Of a stretch of DNA of 64,000 nt, positions 11,426 through 22,247 are shown one piece after another. How positions within the stretch are numbered: position 1 is the stretch's first letter; each line of letters opens with the position of its first letter. This stretch comes from Clavaria fumosa (lineage: Eukaryota; Basidiomycota; Agaricomycetes; Agaricales; Clavariaceae): assembly GCA_951802425.1 (NCBI GenBank), contig OX637797.1, positions 1 through 64,000 on the forward strand, in the 5' to 3' direction. A program made the position numbers and the translations under genes. The notes beneath the pieces are model-generated. The model was not told where the DNA came from. It saw only the letters and a program-made list of their open reading frames with translations, and did not search any database.

Positions 11426-12759
11426 CTAATCCTCGTGGTACCGACTCATTTTCTGAACAAATCGGAGAGTATACGCATCATCGTCGTCGCTGTCAGGCTT
11501 GTACTTCCGCTTGCCCTTCTGGTTGCCAAGGTTAGCCTTCTTGATGACATCCCGGACTAGTTGATGGGAAATAATAAAGGCGATTTTGTTCTCATCCTCG
11601 GGTAGGGGATCCCGGTACAAATGTCGGTAGAGGATCTGTATTTCCTCACTGTGAGCTCCGGAGAGTTGAGGATATATCTTGTGAAGAAGTGAGCATTGGA
11701 GGCAATAGAAACTTGGGAGACTGACCTGATGTGTATCAACATTGGCCGCGGTGAATTTGACGAGAGCATCGTTACCGACTTTGCAAAATGCGGCGTATTT
11801 GACGGGGATGCCCTCCCGGAACTCCGTTGCCCTTGGATCATTCAACCGCGGCGCGCGCTCGACTGTCTCGACTGTCTCGGCCCTTACGATCTCCCAATGG
11901 GACCACGTCACGAGTTCTATAGCTTTCTCCTGGTCCAAGTGGATCTTGACCGCGACCACGAGCTTCACCTTGCCTTTCGTCAGGCAGAGAAGCCTAGCGG
12001 CGTCCAAGGATAGCTTCTCCTCGCTTTCCGACCTTGCAACCTCAAAAACGATGGTAGGTGTCGAAGACCTCTGTTCTTCGACGACCTCATAGAGACTAAA
12101 GTCGGGTTCTTTGGAACCCTGAACCAGTCGAACGGTGGTGGACCCACCGGACATGATCGTTATCCCCTGGTACGCTTTGCGTGGGGAGAAGGTTCGTTGG
12201 TCGATCAGCTGATGGAAGACTTCGGAGATGATTTCATGTTCTGGGGTGATAGTGCAAGTGATATACAGGACATCGTTATGGAGATCCATGCTACGGGTAG
12301 TGGAGTTGAATTCCTGGAATGCGTAAAACGAACGAGTACACAGACGTACCGTACTCCCTCCCACTGTTCAGTTAATTTCCGAGACACCAACTCATAAACC
12401 TCGGTGGTGACTTGTTTAATAGTGACGTATTCGATACCTCGGGTAACAGCATCCCGCACTTGGTTGATAATATCTTCGACTATCTGAGAGCACGGGGGGC
12501 TCGGGGGCGGAGTTGATAAACGATGGCGAGCGATAGGAGACGGAGAACAATCAAGCGCGAGGGTGGAATCCCCTCCAATAGTACGATGTTGAGCAGGTTG
12601 TTGAATTCCCCCCTCAAAAGAAGGGCGATTACTAGCAGGGGGTGTGGGGGGGCGGGCCGAAGAGGAATTGGGTTGACGAGCTTCGGGATTCGGGCCTTGT
12701 GTGTATGACCGAGCCGTTCTACCCGTGGACCAAGAATCGTCGCCAATGTAGGTGGTCAT
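11426..12759 (-). CDS. PD-(D/E)XK (Uma2-like) nuclease-fold protein
   Basis: Two exons on the minus strand (12759-12355, 12313-11426) with a 41-bp intron, 430 aa. The start may be the ATG at 12759 (MTTYIGDDSW) or one 24 codons upstream. The N-terminal third is a Ser/Pro-rich low-complexity stretch. The core has EPDFSLY, then PTIVFEVARSES and a run to VKLVVAVKI, the layout of the basidiomycete Uma2/PD-(D/E)XK-like family (PD...P-x-IVFEV-x-x-SES...VKLVV). The usual catalytic Lys after the Glu is not obvious, so activity is uncertain. The tail is Lys-rich with DSDDDD. A 48-nt stopless segment near 11700 has intron-like ends (GTCAGT...ACAAG) and may be spliced. No partner gene is evident. Confidence 0.72.
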
Positions 12760-12831
12760 ACCAGACAACAACTGAGATGGCGGGTCGATTGACAGGACAC
12801 GTACGCAACTCAGCGCACGCACACTGATCAA

Positions 12832-13355
12832 GGACGACGTGGCAATGACGCAGAACAGAAGAGCGGGCTAGGGGCTGTGAATCTCCACCCAAAAATGGTG
12901 CATCTGAGCAAATGTTGTGCTGTGCTGTCTGAATCAGGCAAATGGTATTACCTAATCTAACCCATTCTACTCGAGCATTGCTCGAGTTCCTACGACACCA
13001 GCTTATCTAATCGTCATGTGATCCATTTTTGCAAGGCCTGTCTGTTCCACCCTGTTCACCTGCGGTCGCCACCCTGTCAGTCCGTTGACCTCTCACCCCT
13101 CTGTCACCTCTTGAACTCACTTGTCTGTCTCAGAGTCTGTGATCACTGAGCTGTGGTCACATTTTCTGTGATCTGGTCGCCTCGCTACTTGGTCGCCCTA
13201 ACCTCTCTGTCGCCTCTTCAAACTTCAACACTCGCGTGTCTTTCTTTCTCAGAGTCTGCGACCACTGAGCTGTGGTCACATTTTCTCTGTTCTAGTCGCA
13301 TCGCTTCTTAGTCGCCCTACTGCCTACTGCCTTCTTGTCGCCCCGTATTCCGAGC
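12832..13355. promoter_or_regulatory. Region upstream of gene E with paired palindromes and tandem leader repeat
   Basis: Contains ACTCGAG-CATTG-CTCGAGT at about 12971-12988, flanked by TTACCTAATCTAAC and TCATGTGATC. Then two imperfect tandem units of about 120 bp (13080-13330), each with CACTGAGCTGTGGTCACATTTTCT (13143 and 13263) and GTCGCC motifs. No gene is seen. The repeats probably form the promoter and 5' leader of the gene at 13356. Confidence 0.5.
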
Positions 13356-15562
13356 ATGGCGTCGTGTAGGTATCCATTCTTTCGTTTGTCACTGTATTTT
13401 AATGTCACGATTCAGTGTCTTCACACGTTCACGCAATCCTGGACGATCACCGCGTCGTCCTGGGTATCAACACGCAGACGAATACGATTCCACAACCACC
13501 GTCCCCATCACCCACCGAGTATCCCTACTTCGATGGGACCTGGGGACCAAACGAATGGTCAAGGTTGCCCTTCGCTTTCGATATGACAAGCCCATACCTC
13601 GCGTGGATACCGCTTTCCTGGAACGGAGAGCTCGCGTCATACCACATCCAAAATACGGTTCTTGATTTCCGATTGTCGCCAGGTGACTTCGAGCCGGAAA
13701 CCCCCCGCTCTCCGCAAGGGAGGATTACGAAACACCGACTGAAGGACATCGAAAAGGAGATCTCCTATTATCGACATACCCTTCCGAAATACATTGCGGT
13801 ATTACGCTCGTTTCCTGGGGAGTACGCGCCGGGGTGGAAGTATTGCGATGTCCAGGTTCCCGATCCGGACATGGTGGCTTCACGACATAGTTGGGCGAAG
13901 CTAGATGGCTGGGAGTCTTCGTATGCAGACGCGGAACTTGTTTTGGCGACGTTGAGACGATCCGTCGTCGAATTACAGGCGTTCATTATATGGGTACAAC
14001 AGGCGCCCCATTTCCATCCCGATCGTACCCTGAGACCCGTTTCTTACGTTGCGCGAGGCTCGTACGCGAAAAATCCGGCAGAATACAACTATCTGCGCCT
14101 CATGGGCGTGCCGGCGTACATAATCACTCCCCTGCCTGTCGCTTTTACCTCGGGCTCGATCCTCGTGGATATCATCTCTTGGAATCGAACGCTGACCAAT
14201 CGACGACGAGAAGACTGCCTCCCAGAGGCAGAGCACAACTGGTTCGGGAATCCGAAACGATTCCACCATACGTGGCAGCTATATTGCTACCCCCCCCATG
14301 TTCGTGATCCTCTCTGCTTTGAGAAGACAGCGCGGGGATTCGGCGGGGCGCGGCTCGATACACACAACATACATCCACGCTTCGGGCAGTCATTTCGTCG
14401 CTGGCAACATGAAGCCCGGGAAAAAACGCTTCAGGTTAAACGGCAGGATATTCAAAGGTCGAATGATATCCGGAAGATGTTCGGGCTTCGTGAGTATTTC
14501 TTATACTAATATCACAACGGGCTAACGATGTATTAAGCACCCCTCGCGGAACTGAAGGATTTGCCCAGTACCACATGGCATCCGTTAACGCATCTCTGGC
14601 TGGATATTGTTTCTACAACCTTCTCTGAAAGTCAATTTATCAGAAATTGGACGAATGCTCCGGCTCAAATCGTGTGGCCATCCCACTATCCCGACCCAAC
14701 CTCGCCTGCTCGATTAGTACCCGTATGGAAATCAACATGCCCCCCCCCCTATCTCTTCCGGACTCAAAATCACCATAAGCTTCAATTCCAGCTGTATGTC
14801 TTGCGATGTATCATGCCCGTTTGGTTCCATCGCATCTCAAACGTCACAATCTTCGATGATTCCCAATGCGCGTTGTCGACTCAGCAATGGCGCGACGTTC
14901 TCCATGGGTCGTATTGGAAGTCTCAGTGGCCAGTCCAAGGCCGTCGATTCAATCCGACAGTCGATCCGCTTTTTGAACCCGCATTCTTCTGGAAGTATGG
15001 TGGCCCGGCTATCCTCGGAGAAGTCTCGGAGCCGGAAAAACTGGCTCTCCGACCGAACCTGAGAGACGGAACACCACTGGGCCCGGAGCACTTCGAATCA
15101 AAAGCTCTCCGAGATTTTGTATTGTGGGATCTCAGTGTCCTACATACGCAACTATGTTTCCAGGCTGCAGACGAGTTATATTCGCGGGCTACGGGGACTG
15201 GGGACGAGATACAACAACGGATAGAACGTCGAGCAAAGCTTTTCCGAGGGACATGGGGTTCGAAGTTGATATATAAGAGCCCTCCATGGGAGTCCGAACT
15301 GCAATGTGTACGCCGACCATGGCTGAAGCGACTGCGGGATTTCGTCAAGGAGTGGGACCTACCGCCAGGCTCCAATTTTTTCACGTGTCAGCACAATTTC
15401 GATACCGACTTAATGGCGTTATCCGCTTCAGATTACGACTTGTACGAAAATTGCCTGGTACGAACAATCATGCATTGTATTATTCATGGATACAACGTCC
15501 TACCCCCTCTCCTGGTCTCCCAGCCACCTCTAGAACAGCTCGAATCCTACTTCGATATCTAG
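13356..15562 (+). CDS. Uncharacterised 702-aa basidiomycete protein
   Basis: Three exons (13356-13365, 13416-14489, 14538-15562). Exon 1 encodes only MAS plus one base; splicing gives MASLSSHVHAILDDHR in frame. The protein is rich in Trp and aromatic residues (WGPNEWSRLPFAF, WIPLSWNG) and has a central segment VARGSYAKNPAEYNYLRLMGVPAYII that resembles a recurring motif in long hypothetical proteins of mushrooms (recollection, not a search). No catalytic motif, signal peptide or membrane segment is seen. It converges with the JmjC-like gene, 267 bp away. The 14750 region has a run of eleven C, a possible frameshift hot spot, but the frame is open across it. Function unknown. Confidence 0.8.
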
Positions 15563-15829
15563 TGTAATGATTTACAACTACATATATTTATTGTCACCAG
15601 AATCATTCGAGCGACACATCTCACGATACCGCAACCTTAGTGGAACCGATGGTCAACGGCGTACATGCATCTAATACCCACCACACTCCGTCTAGAATAA
15701 TCTATAGTTACCTTATCCATGTAAGTTGCGACCCGTAACTGATCAAAGTCACGACCTTAACTATACTCTCGCGACCTTAGTAAGTAACCGTTCTGATATG
15801 CAAATGTCAAATGATCCATATTATCTACT

Positions 15830-17524
15830 TTAGCCCGCTCGCGGGACTCTTTTGCTCAGTCTACGTACAAGGTCATCTATACGCTTCTTAACTTCTGACA
15901 TTTTCCTGCCAACCTCCTCATACCGTGGGTGACTGGGATATCGTCTCAATAGCCTTTCCCAATGTACCGTCTCCTGCTCTATTTCGCGTAAATGTGCCAA
16001 CCCTTCTGATACTGAAAACCCATATTTCTCCGGATTCGATCCCCATTCGAGGTCTTGATCAAGACCTAGCATCGTTGCGTCGAATGACCTATAAGACCAG
16101 ATACAAACGCAGGTGTGTGATGCGGGTGTGAAGGATAATACGGCGTGGAGCCCGTACGGTGGCAATGCGAAAGCGACTTGTTCATCCGAAACGAAGATGG
16201 CGGTCATTTTTTCCAGTTCTCGGATCCCGTCGAGTGTCCAATTCGTCGTCGGCATTCTGTCTCGTCGATTGTAATACCAGACTAGGTTATGCGGGGTCGG
16301 CGGCCACATCAACCACAGTTTTTGACCGGAAATATGTAAAAATACTTGTGTCGCACCGTGGAAGTCCAGGTGAGGATGTGTCACCGCTCCTAACGGCGAG
16401 AGAGTCGACATCCAGTTTAACTTTGTGGACTTTGGCGACCCCTGCATCGCCACAACAGCGTCTCGCGTTATCCCGTCCTTCAAGGTGAGGGCGCAGTTCG
16501 ACATACCGGCCCTGGACCCTGGTATAGACAACGCCCCCAAACAGCGTTTCGCGTTGTTCGCATCCCATCTGGCCACATGGGGGGATTCGATGAGACTGGC
16601 GAGAATATCCGCGACACTCGGTTTGCAACTGCCGAAGTTCCTGTAGTCGACGTAATCCACAAGCTGACTATCGCCCAGACTGACAAGGTCTTTGATTACG
16701 GTTTGGAGCGTCGGTTTTATAACGTAGTCAACGACATCCATTTTTTCATGAATAACGATCGGCAACTTCATGTGGAGGAGTTCCTGAAGAACCTCCATGC
16801 CCAGTGTTGCAGTGGGCATTCGAGAGAGAGGCGTGCGCATCCATTCGTTGATAAGTGGAACTAACCACTCATTCTCCGAGGTGTAGGGGGTGATGGTGGG
16901 TTGAACGTTCGACGTACGCGGGATTGCTGTCTCGAGGAGCGAGGCTGGCGCTCCCAGATCCGAGTGGCTGGTAGACCGTGAAAGCGGCGAACCCTCTGGT
17001 CTGTTCCGAGGGCGTTTAGACAACTGGGCTTCATTATTTTTGTTTATAAGGCACTTAATAGGCCGTTTATTGTAGAATGTACACACCAGAAGGTCCGGAC
17101 ACCCCTGCGTCTTCTCGGTCCGCATCCCGCTTCCGCGCCAATTTCATCTTTCGAACACGGATGGTGGAGCGGTTAACCCAGGTGCGTGTGACGATATCGA
17201 ATACCCTTTTAGACCCTATTGTTGGGTGGGGGGCATGGTCCCCAGGTATCACGAGGGTCCATCCGTTTTGCGTTCGAATGTAAAATAAATTTCCTGTTAC
17301 CGCAGTTAACTCGTACACATCTCCGACAAATCCCACATCCTGAGGAGGAGCGTTGGGGCCGCAAAATACGTAGTGTACGTGACGGGTTTTGTCGTGTTCA
17401 AAGTGGCGTAGTATCGACCCGATCCCGTAGCGATCTATTTTTACTGTTAACCGAACGTCGCTAACTTTTAACGGAACTCACCTCGGGCATGCCTTTCATT
17501 TTCAACTCTGTCCGTGTTTTCCAT
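15830..17524 (-). CDS. JmjC/cupin-like Fe(II)/2-oxoglutarate oxygenase
   Basis: Three exons on the minus strand (17524-17482, 17443-17085, 17023-15830), 531 aa; first intron is only 38 bp. Starts MENTDRVENERHARG. The N-terminal 130 aa (YVFCGPNAPPQDVGFVGDVY...) is not recognised. The catalytic part has THPHLDFHG (H-x-D) followed by QVFLHISGQKLWLMWPP and, about 90 residues on, LPPYGLHAVLSF giving the distal His. That is the facial-triad layout of JmjC-like proteins common in Agaricomycetes. The C-terminus is a charged helix. The substrate is unknown; JmjC relatives hydroxylate or demethylate protein side chains. It shares a 438-bp upstream region with the divergent TET/JBP-like gene, so the two may be co-regulated. 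Confidence 0.78.
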
Positions 17525-17962
17525 TGACGCCTCAGTGTATCTTTACCTTGCGCGTACAGACCGAATAACTAGCCTCGAGCAGCGAAGACAATGAATTTAT
17601 CCCGATAATAAGTCTTTTACCAACTCAGGTAAAAAGACGGTATAAGAGGAACGGCCGACGCGTGCAGACCGAATAACGAATCTCGAGGTGTGGCGATAAC
17701 GAGAAGAATGAGAATCCTATAAATGTCTTTCACCAACTCAGGTGAAGAGACAATATAAAGGAGTAATCGAGGGTTCGAAGACAGAAGGGAATCGGGAGAT
17801 CTAGACGCGGATTTATTCGAAGCGAAAGCCAACAGAGGATGCGCAAATTGGTAACGCTGGTAACGCTGGTAACGCCGATAACGCTGATCACGTGGGTTAC
17901 GTGGCAGATGGTCGCGTCAACCTTTTTTTTTTTTCCCTTGTTTATGTTTGCCTTATCCCTCC
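17525..17962. promoter_or_regulatory. Divergent promoter between the JmjC-like and TET-like genes
   Basis: Holds four copies of GTAACGC(T/C)G or GATAACGCTG (17848-17887, the reverse complement of the AGCGTTAC repeat at 6292), directly followed by TGATCACGTGGGTTACGTGG. Two related blocks with CAGACCGAATAAC and TTTCACCAACTCAGGT occur at 17557-17630 and 17663-17745, an imperfect direct repeat of about 105 bp. Confidence 0.55.
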
Positions 17963-20900
17963 ATGACCACCCGCTCTACCTTCATTCGTCGAAGTCTCCG
18001 TCCTACGCGGTCTGAGTTGACTGCTGGAGACGGAACCCCTTCTTCTTCTGCACTTCCTATCTCCGTCTCCACCCAATCTGAGCTGACTGGTGGGCTCGGG
18101 GAGACCCCCGACGTTCTTCTTGTCGATCGATACCGGTTTCGCCTACCCGTTCGCGTTCTCGTCGACCCGTATCACGTCCAATGGATCCCTCCCCCTCAGG
18201 TTCCTCCTCGCTTTCAAGGCCTGCTCGCCACTTTTATCGAACAGGTTCTCGACGATGGCCGTCACGTCATGCGGAAGGTTGGGAAGAGTCGCAAGATTAC
18301 GCTGATTCATCGTTACTACGACCGAGTCATGGGTCGTCGTCTCTTCTTCCTCCATCCCATCCAACCGCCATCTGGTGTTCTACAGATTTCGCAATATGGT
18401 CGCCCGGTCCCTTCTCTCCCCTTCCTCGATCAAGAAGGGCCTATCGGTTCTGCAGACCGTGAACTGCCAGCATCGAGTTGGATGTACGACCACGAATCCC
18501 CATTGTTGGCTGATATGGGGAGTGTTATGCTCCGTCCATCCCCCAACGAATTACCATACTCCGCCCCTGCCCCCACTCCTGGCCCTGCCCGTACCCTCAC
18601 CCCCGCTCCTGGCCCCACCCTTTTCCCCGCTCCTGGACCTGCCCCCAGCCAAGCGCCCGCTCCTTCCCCCACCCATGCGCTACCATCCCACCCGAACCCC
18701 GTCCGCCCCAAGCACGCGCCACCACCCTCTCACCCAAAGACGGCCCCAGTCGCACCACGCGATCCTGCCCCCACCCGTCTCGAACACACGCCTCTACCCT
18801 CTCTCCAAGGCCCTGCCCCAATACCGTCCTCTCATCCGAACCCTGCCCCAGTTCTCGCCCCAGCGCCGCACTTTGGTTCAAGCCCCACCCGGCGTCGTAG
18901 CACAGACTCGGCCCGCGTCCCTCCCCCGACCCCTTCATCCGATGCTGTCGCCTCTTCCAGCATGGCCATAAACCCCGTCGCTGGTTGCGGTCATCAATTT
19001 CCTTTCGTTGCGCACGATACTCAGGTCGTAGATCTGATGAGGGTACCATGGGTCTGTCCACCTCCAGTTTCGCGTTGGCCTGGGTCTAAGAGATGGACAA
19101 GGTACGTAATGGAGAAGCATCCAACGACTGGGCAAGATGTCTTGGTCGGGTCGACCAAGTTCGAGTGTAGTGTGCGATCGCATCAATATTTCGACCGCAG
19201 TAACAGAATACAGATCGCACTCGACCATCCTCTTCTGGTTCCGGCCGGAGTCGTCGACATCGACGTGTTTGGTTTCCCCTTCCCCCTCATCCAATGTTTC
19301 GCATCATTTGCGACTAGGAAACAGGGCGATGTAGTGTCACGTCGCGGGCGTTGGCTCTACTTGCACGAGAAGCCGATCCAACAGGACATCGGACAGAAAA
19401 TGTCACCACCTCCGCCGGAGCGTCTCCCTGCCTTAGGGGCAGCCCCAATCGTCGCCGTGCCGTCTCACCGGCCTGTCGATACGAGCGAAGACGAGGATGA
19501 GAATGATGATATGCCAGTCATGCGACCTTCGAAAAAGGTGTGTAGCTACACAATGCCTTCTTTGTTCTATCCTTTCTTGCCTCCTTTTTTTTTTTCTCGA
19601 CAATCCATTGACCAACAGTTGCATTTCTAGTTGAAACATGGGGGTGGTCTCTCCCATAGCATCAGAGAAGGCGGCCCCTCATCGAGTGGGACGGGAGGAG
19701 GAGGTTAGTCTTCGAAATTTGCCTGCCTGCCTTGTATACTACACCTCTTCGGAATACGAACGTATTTCTTGTTGCCTACACTGTTGCGATCTGATACGAG
19801 CGCGTCGATTGGAAGGTCGGCGTTGCTTGTCAATGGCGGCGCGCTAGCGATTGTCCCCCCCCCCCCCCCCCCCCCCCCCCGGTACTCAGCAATTCTATTT
19901 CTGAAACTCATGATCATTGTTCTATTCTTGTATTCGTCTTGACCCCACGTTCACAGACAATACATCAGGTGTCGACACTCATCTCGGTGGGGGAGCCAAT
20001 GCATCTTGTCCAACCTTCGATATGTCTGGTTTGTTAGATACGATTTTGTAAGGACTTTCTCTTAAAATTCTGATAGATCTAATCAAGTTGTGTAGGAAAA
20101 CAGAAGGCCCAGATGGTGAAGCCACCGATGATGCTACGGATCGTAGCACCATGTCAGATGACTGGGACTGGGACGACGAATGCCTTCGGTTGTTTGGGAA
20201 TAAGGACATATTCGACGATTTTCTGACCGACCAAGACGACGACATTGTCAAGGAGCCCGAGAGAAAGCGTACCCCGGCGAGTGGCAGGTATGCATTTGTT
20301 CAATCGAGAGCATCAGAAAATGTCCCTGACGCAGAAGAATATCAGTGCCTCGTATATTCAAGGGAAGATGCAGACAAGTATAAGACGTCTTATGTTTAAG
20401 CTTGTTGATCGTGCGCGTCAAAAATCCAGTGAGTAAATATCGCCTTTTGTGTCCCGAAGACACAGGATGCTGAGGATAGGCCCAGCTGTATTCGATTCTT
20501 TTAGTTATTCTTCCGCAATCAGGAGCCCATTGTCCTCCATCTACTTTCGATCGATGCAAGACGACAGTCATCCAGAGCCATGTCGAGAGTGGATGGATAA
20601 TCATCCCAGGATAGCTGTTAGTTCAGATGGCGTCGAAGTCCTCCTCCATCTGCCAGGTGGTCTTGGGGTTAAAGCACGAGTGAGTCATTTCGCATACACT
20701 GTTCACAACGCAACCCACCATCTCATTTTCCCCAATCAGGAGACGCTCTACCAAGCGACTGAGGAATTTGCGAGAGTATGCCCTCCCACTTTCGGCGGTG
20801 GTGCAGACAAATGCGGTCGGGACCGACCGACGACATATATTCGAAAGGTGAACGAGCACTCTGGAATCGTCAAGCTGGTCTCTGGTTGGCACGCCATTGG

Positions 20901-21471
20901 CCGTACAGTAAGTGGAACTGAACCTCCTTTCCGTATTTGTCAATCTACTACTTCATTATCACAGCGTGAGCCTGTTGTTGCCTCTGCGGATCTGATGAAA
21001 ACTGGACGACGTTTCTCCCGGGCGATGGCTCTGAAGGAAGCCTTTGCAGTGACTTCGTCACAGATAAACGGCATCATCGAACGCCTGGACCCCACCCAAT
21101 ATTTGGCGTTAGCCCAGCTAAGGGAAGCAGTGCATCGAAAATACCCATTCGCGAGAGCAATTGACTCCATCGATCCGTCTCTGATGGAGGGGCGAGCCAT
21201 TATGTGGAACCGCCAAACGGCGCTACATGCCGACCGCTCCGATCCAGTGAGAGCCTGGGTCCCGTTGCTCACGTTGGGCGAATTTCGGAAAGGTCATCTG
21301 GCTATACCTAGGCTGAACCTTAGGTTAAGTTACGAACCCGGGACTATCGTACTCTTACGAGGTCATATACTCCCCCACGAAGTTGAAGCCTGGGAAGGTG
21401 GGCAGAGAGTCTCCATCGTTTGGTTCACTCATCAATCCCTTTGGGATGAATTTGAGATGACTTGTCCGTAG
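17963..21471 (+). CDS. TET/JBP-like dioxygenase with duplicated N-terminal domain
   Basis: Seven-exon model (17963-19537, 19631-19703, 19957-20047, 20096-20377, 20466-20679, 20740-20907, 20965-21471), 969 aa. The ATG at 17963 is the first in frame. The N-terminal exon encodes two diverged copies of a domain of about 95 aa (near 55-160 and 345-450) separated by a Pro-rich linker with repeated PAPGP-like motifs, then an acidic tail. Exons 3-4 are acidic. The C-terminal catalytic part has ALHADRSDP (H889, D891), GHLAIPRLNLRLSYEPG, LRGHILPHEV (distal His near 938) and GGQRVSIVWFTHQS. This is the double-stranded beta-helix signature of fungal TET/JBP enzymes (Iyer et al. describe their expansion in basidiomycetes), which oxidise 5-methylcytosine or thymine. 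Fusion of the N-terminal exon to the catalytic exons rests on splice frames only; two adjacent genes are the alternative. Confidence 0.75.
19855..19880. repeat. 26-bp poly-C tract
   Basis: Twenty-six consecutive C residues inside the 253-bp third intron region of the TET-like gene model. It may be a polymorphic homopolymer or mark a collapsed or uncertain assembly spot. Confidence 0.9.
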
Positions 21472-22247
21472 AGTCTGTATGAACTATCACTGTTCTTGTT
21501 AGGGCCTGTAAGTAATACCGAAGATCGATTTGTTGGTGACCGGTCCTGTGAACTCGCTAAGACCGATCAACTATCAAGATTACTTGGTCCCCGAAGCGGG
21601 GTTACATCAAGACTTACTCACTTTTCCAGCCCAATTCAAGCCTACCAACTCCTAAAAAGCTCCCGAAACCCTCTGGAAAACTCGTGGAACCCCTCACGCG
21701 CCTCCCGACATCTTTCGCTATCTCCCAGATCCTTCGCGATTCCTTTCGCTTTCTTACCGTACTCACGACTACAAGCCAACAATGGCGCAGCCCCACATTC
21801 CACTTACTCATGACGCCGCGACCTTAACACTCAAGTACACCACCAACTATCAGCTACATACTAAAGCCGATAGCGAAATAGACACCAAGAAAACTCGGAC
21901 ACCCAGGTATTTCCACGTGACCCATCCCAGCGTTAACGGGGTTACGGGCGTTATCTGCGTTACCAACACGTGATCATCTTGTGCCACGTCACCATCTCTC
22001 CTCATACTTTCGATCTTGTCGTCGATCACTCAACCAACACCGCGTCGTTATTGCATGGGCTGTGGACACTGAGTTGTGTCCACATTCTCTGCTATCGTCG
22101 CGCCGCTCTCATCGGTCGATATCAACCGGCCTTTTCGTGCCGACAACATTACAAGCTACTGTCCCTTTCACGCTTGGTATGTATCACGTCATTGTCACCT
22201 ACTATACATACACTGAGTCGTTATTGTTTACAGGCTCTATTCTGAAA
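21472..22247. promoter_or_regulatory. Upstream region of gene C1
   Basis: No gene. Contains CCAGCGTTAACGGGGTTACG and GCGTTATCTGCGTTACCAACACGTGATC (21929-21977), nearly identical to 26617-26670 upstream of gene C2. At 22061-22085 a hairpin GGACACTGAGTTGTGTCC is followed by ACATTCTC. A probable 5' UTR intron runs from GTATGTATCACG (about 22179) to TTTACAG (22233). Confidence 0.55.

Noticed and set aside
21496..21813. 105-codon plus-strand frame after the TET-like gene
   Set aside because: No motif, and it overlaps the presumed 3' UTR and promoter sequence.
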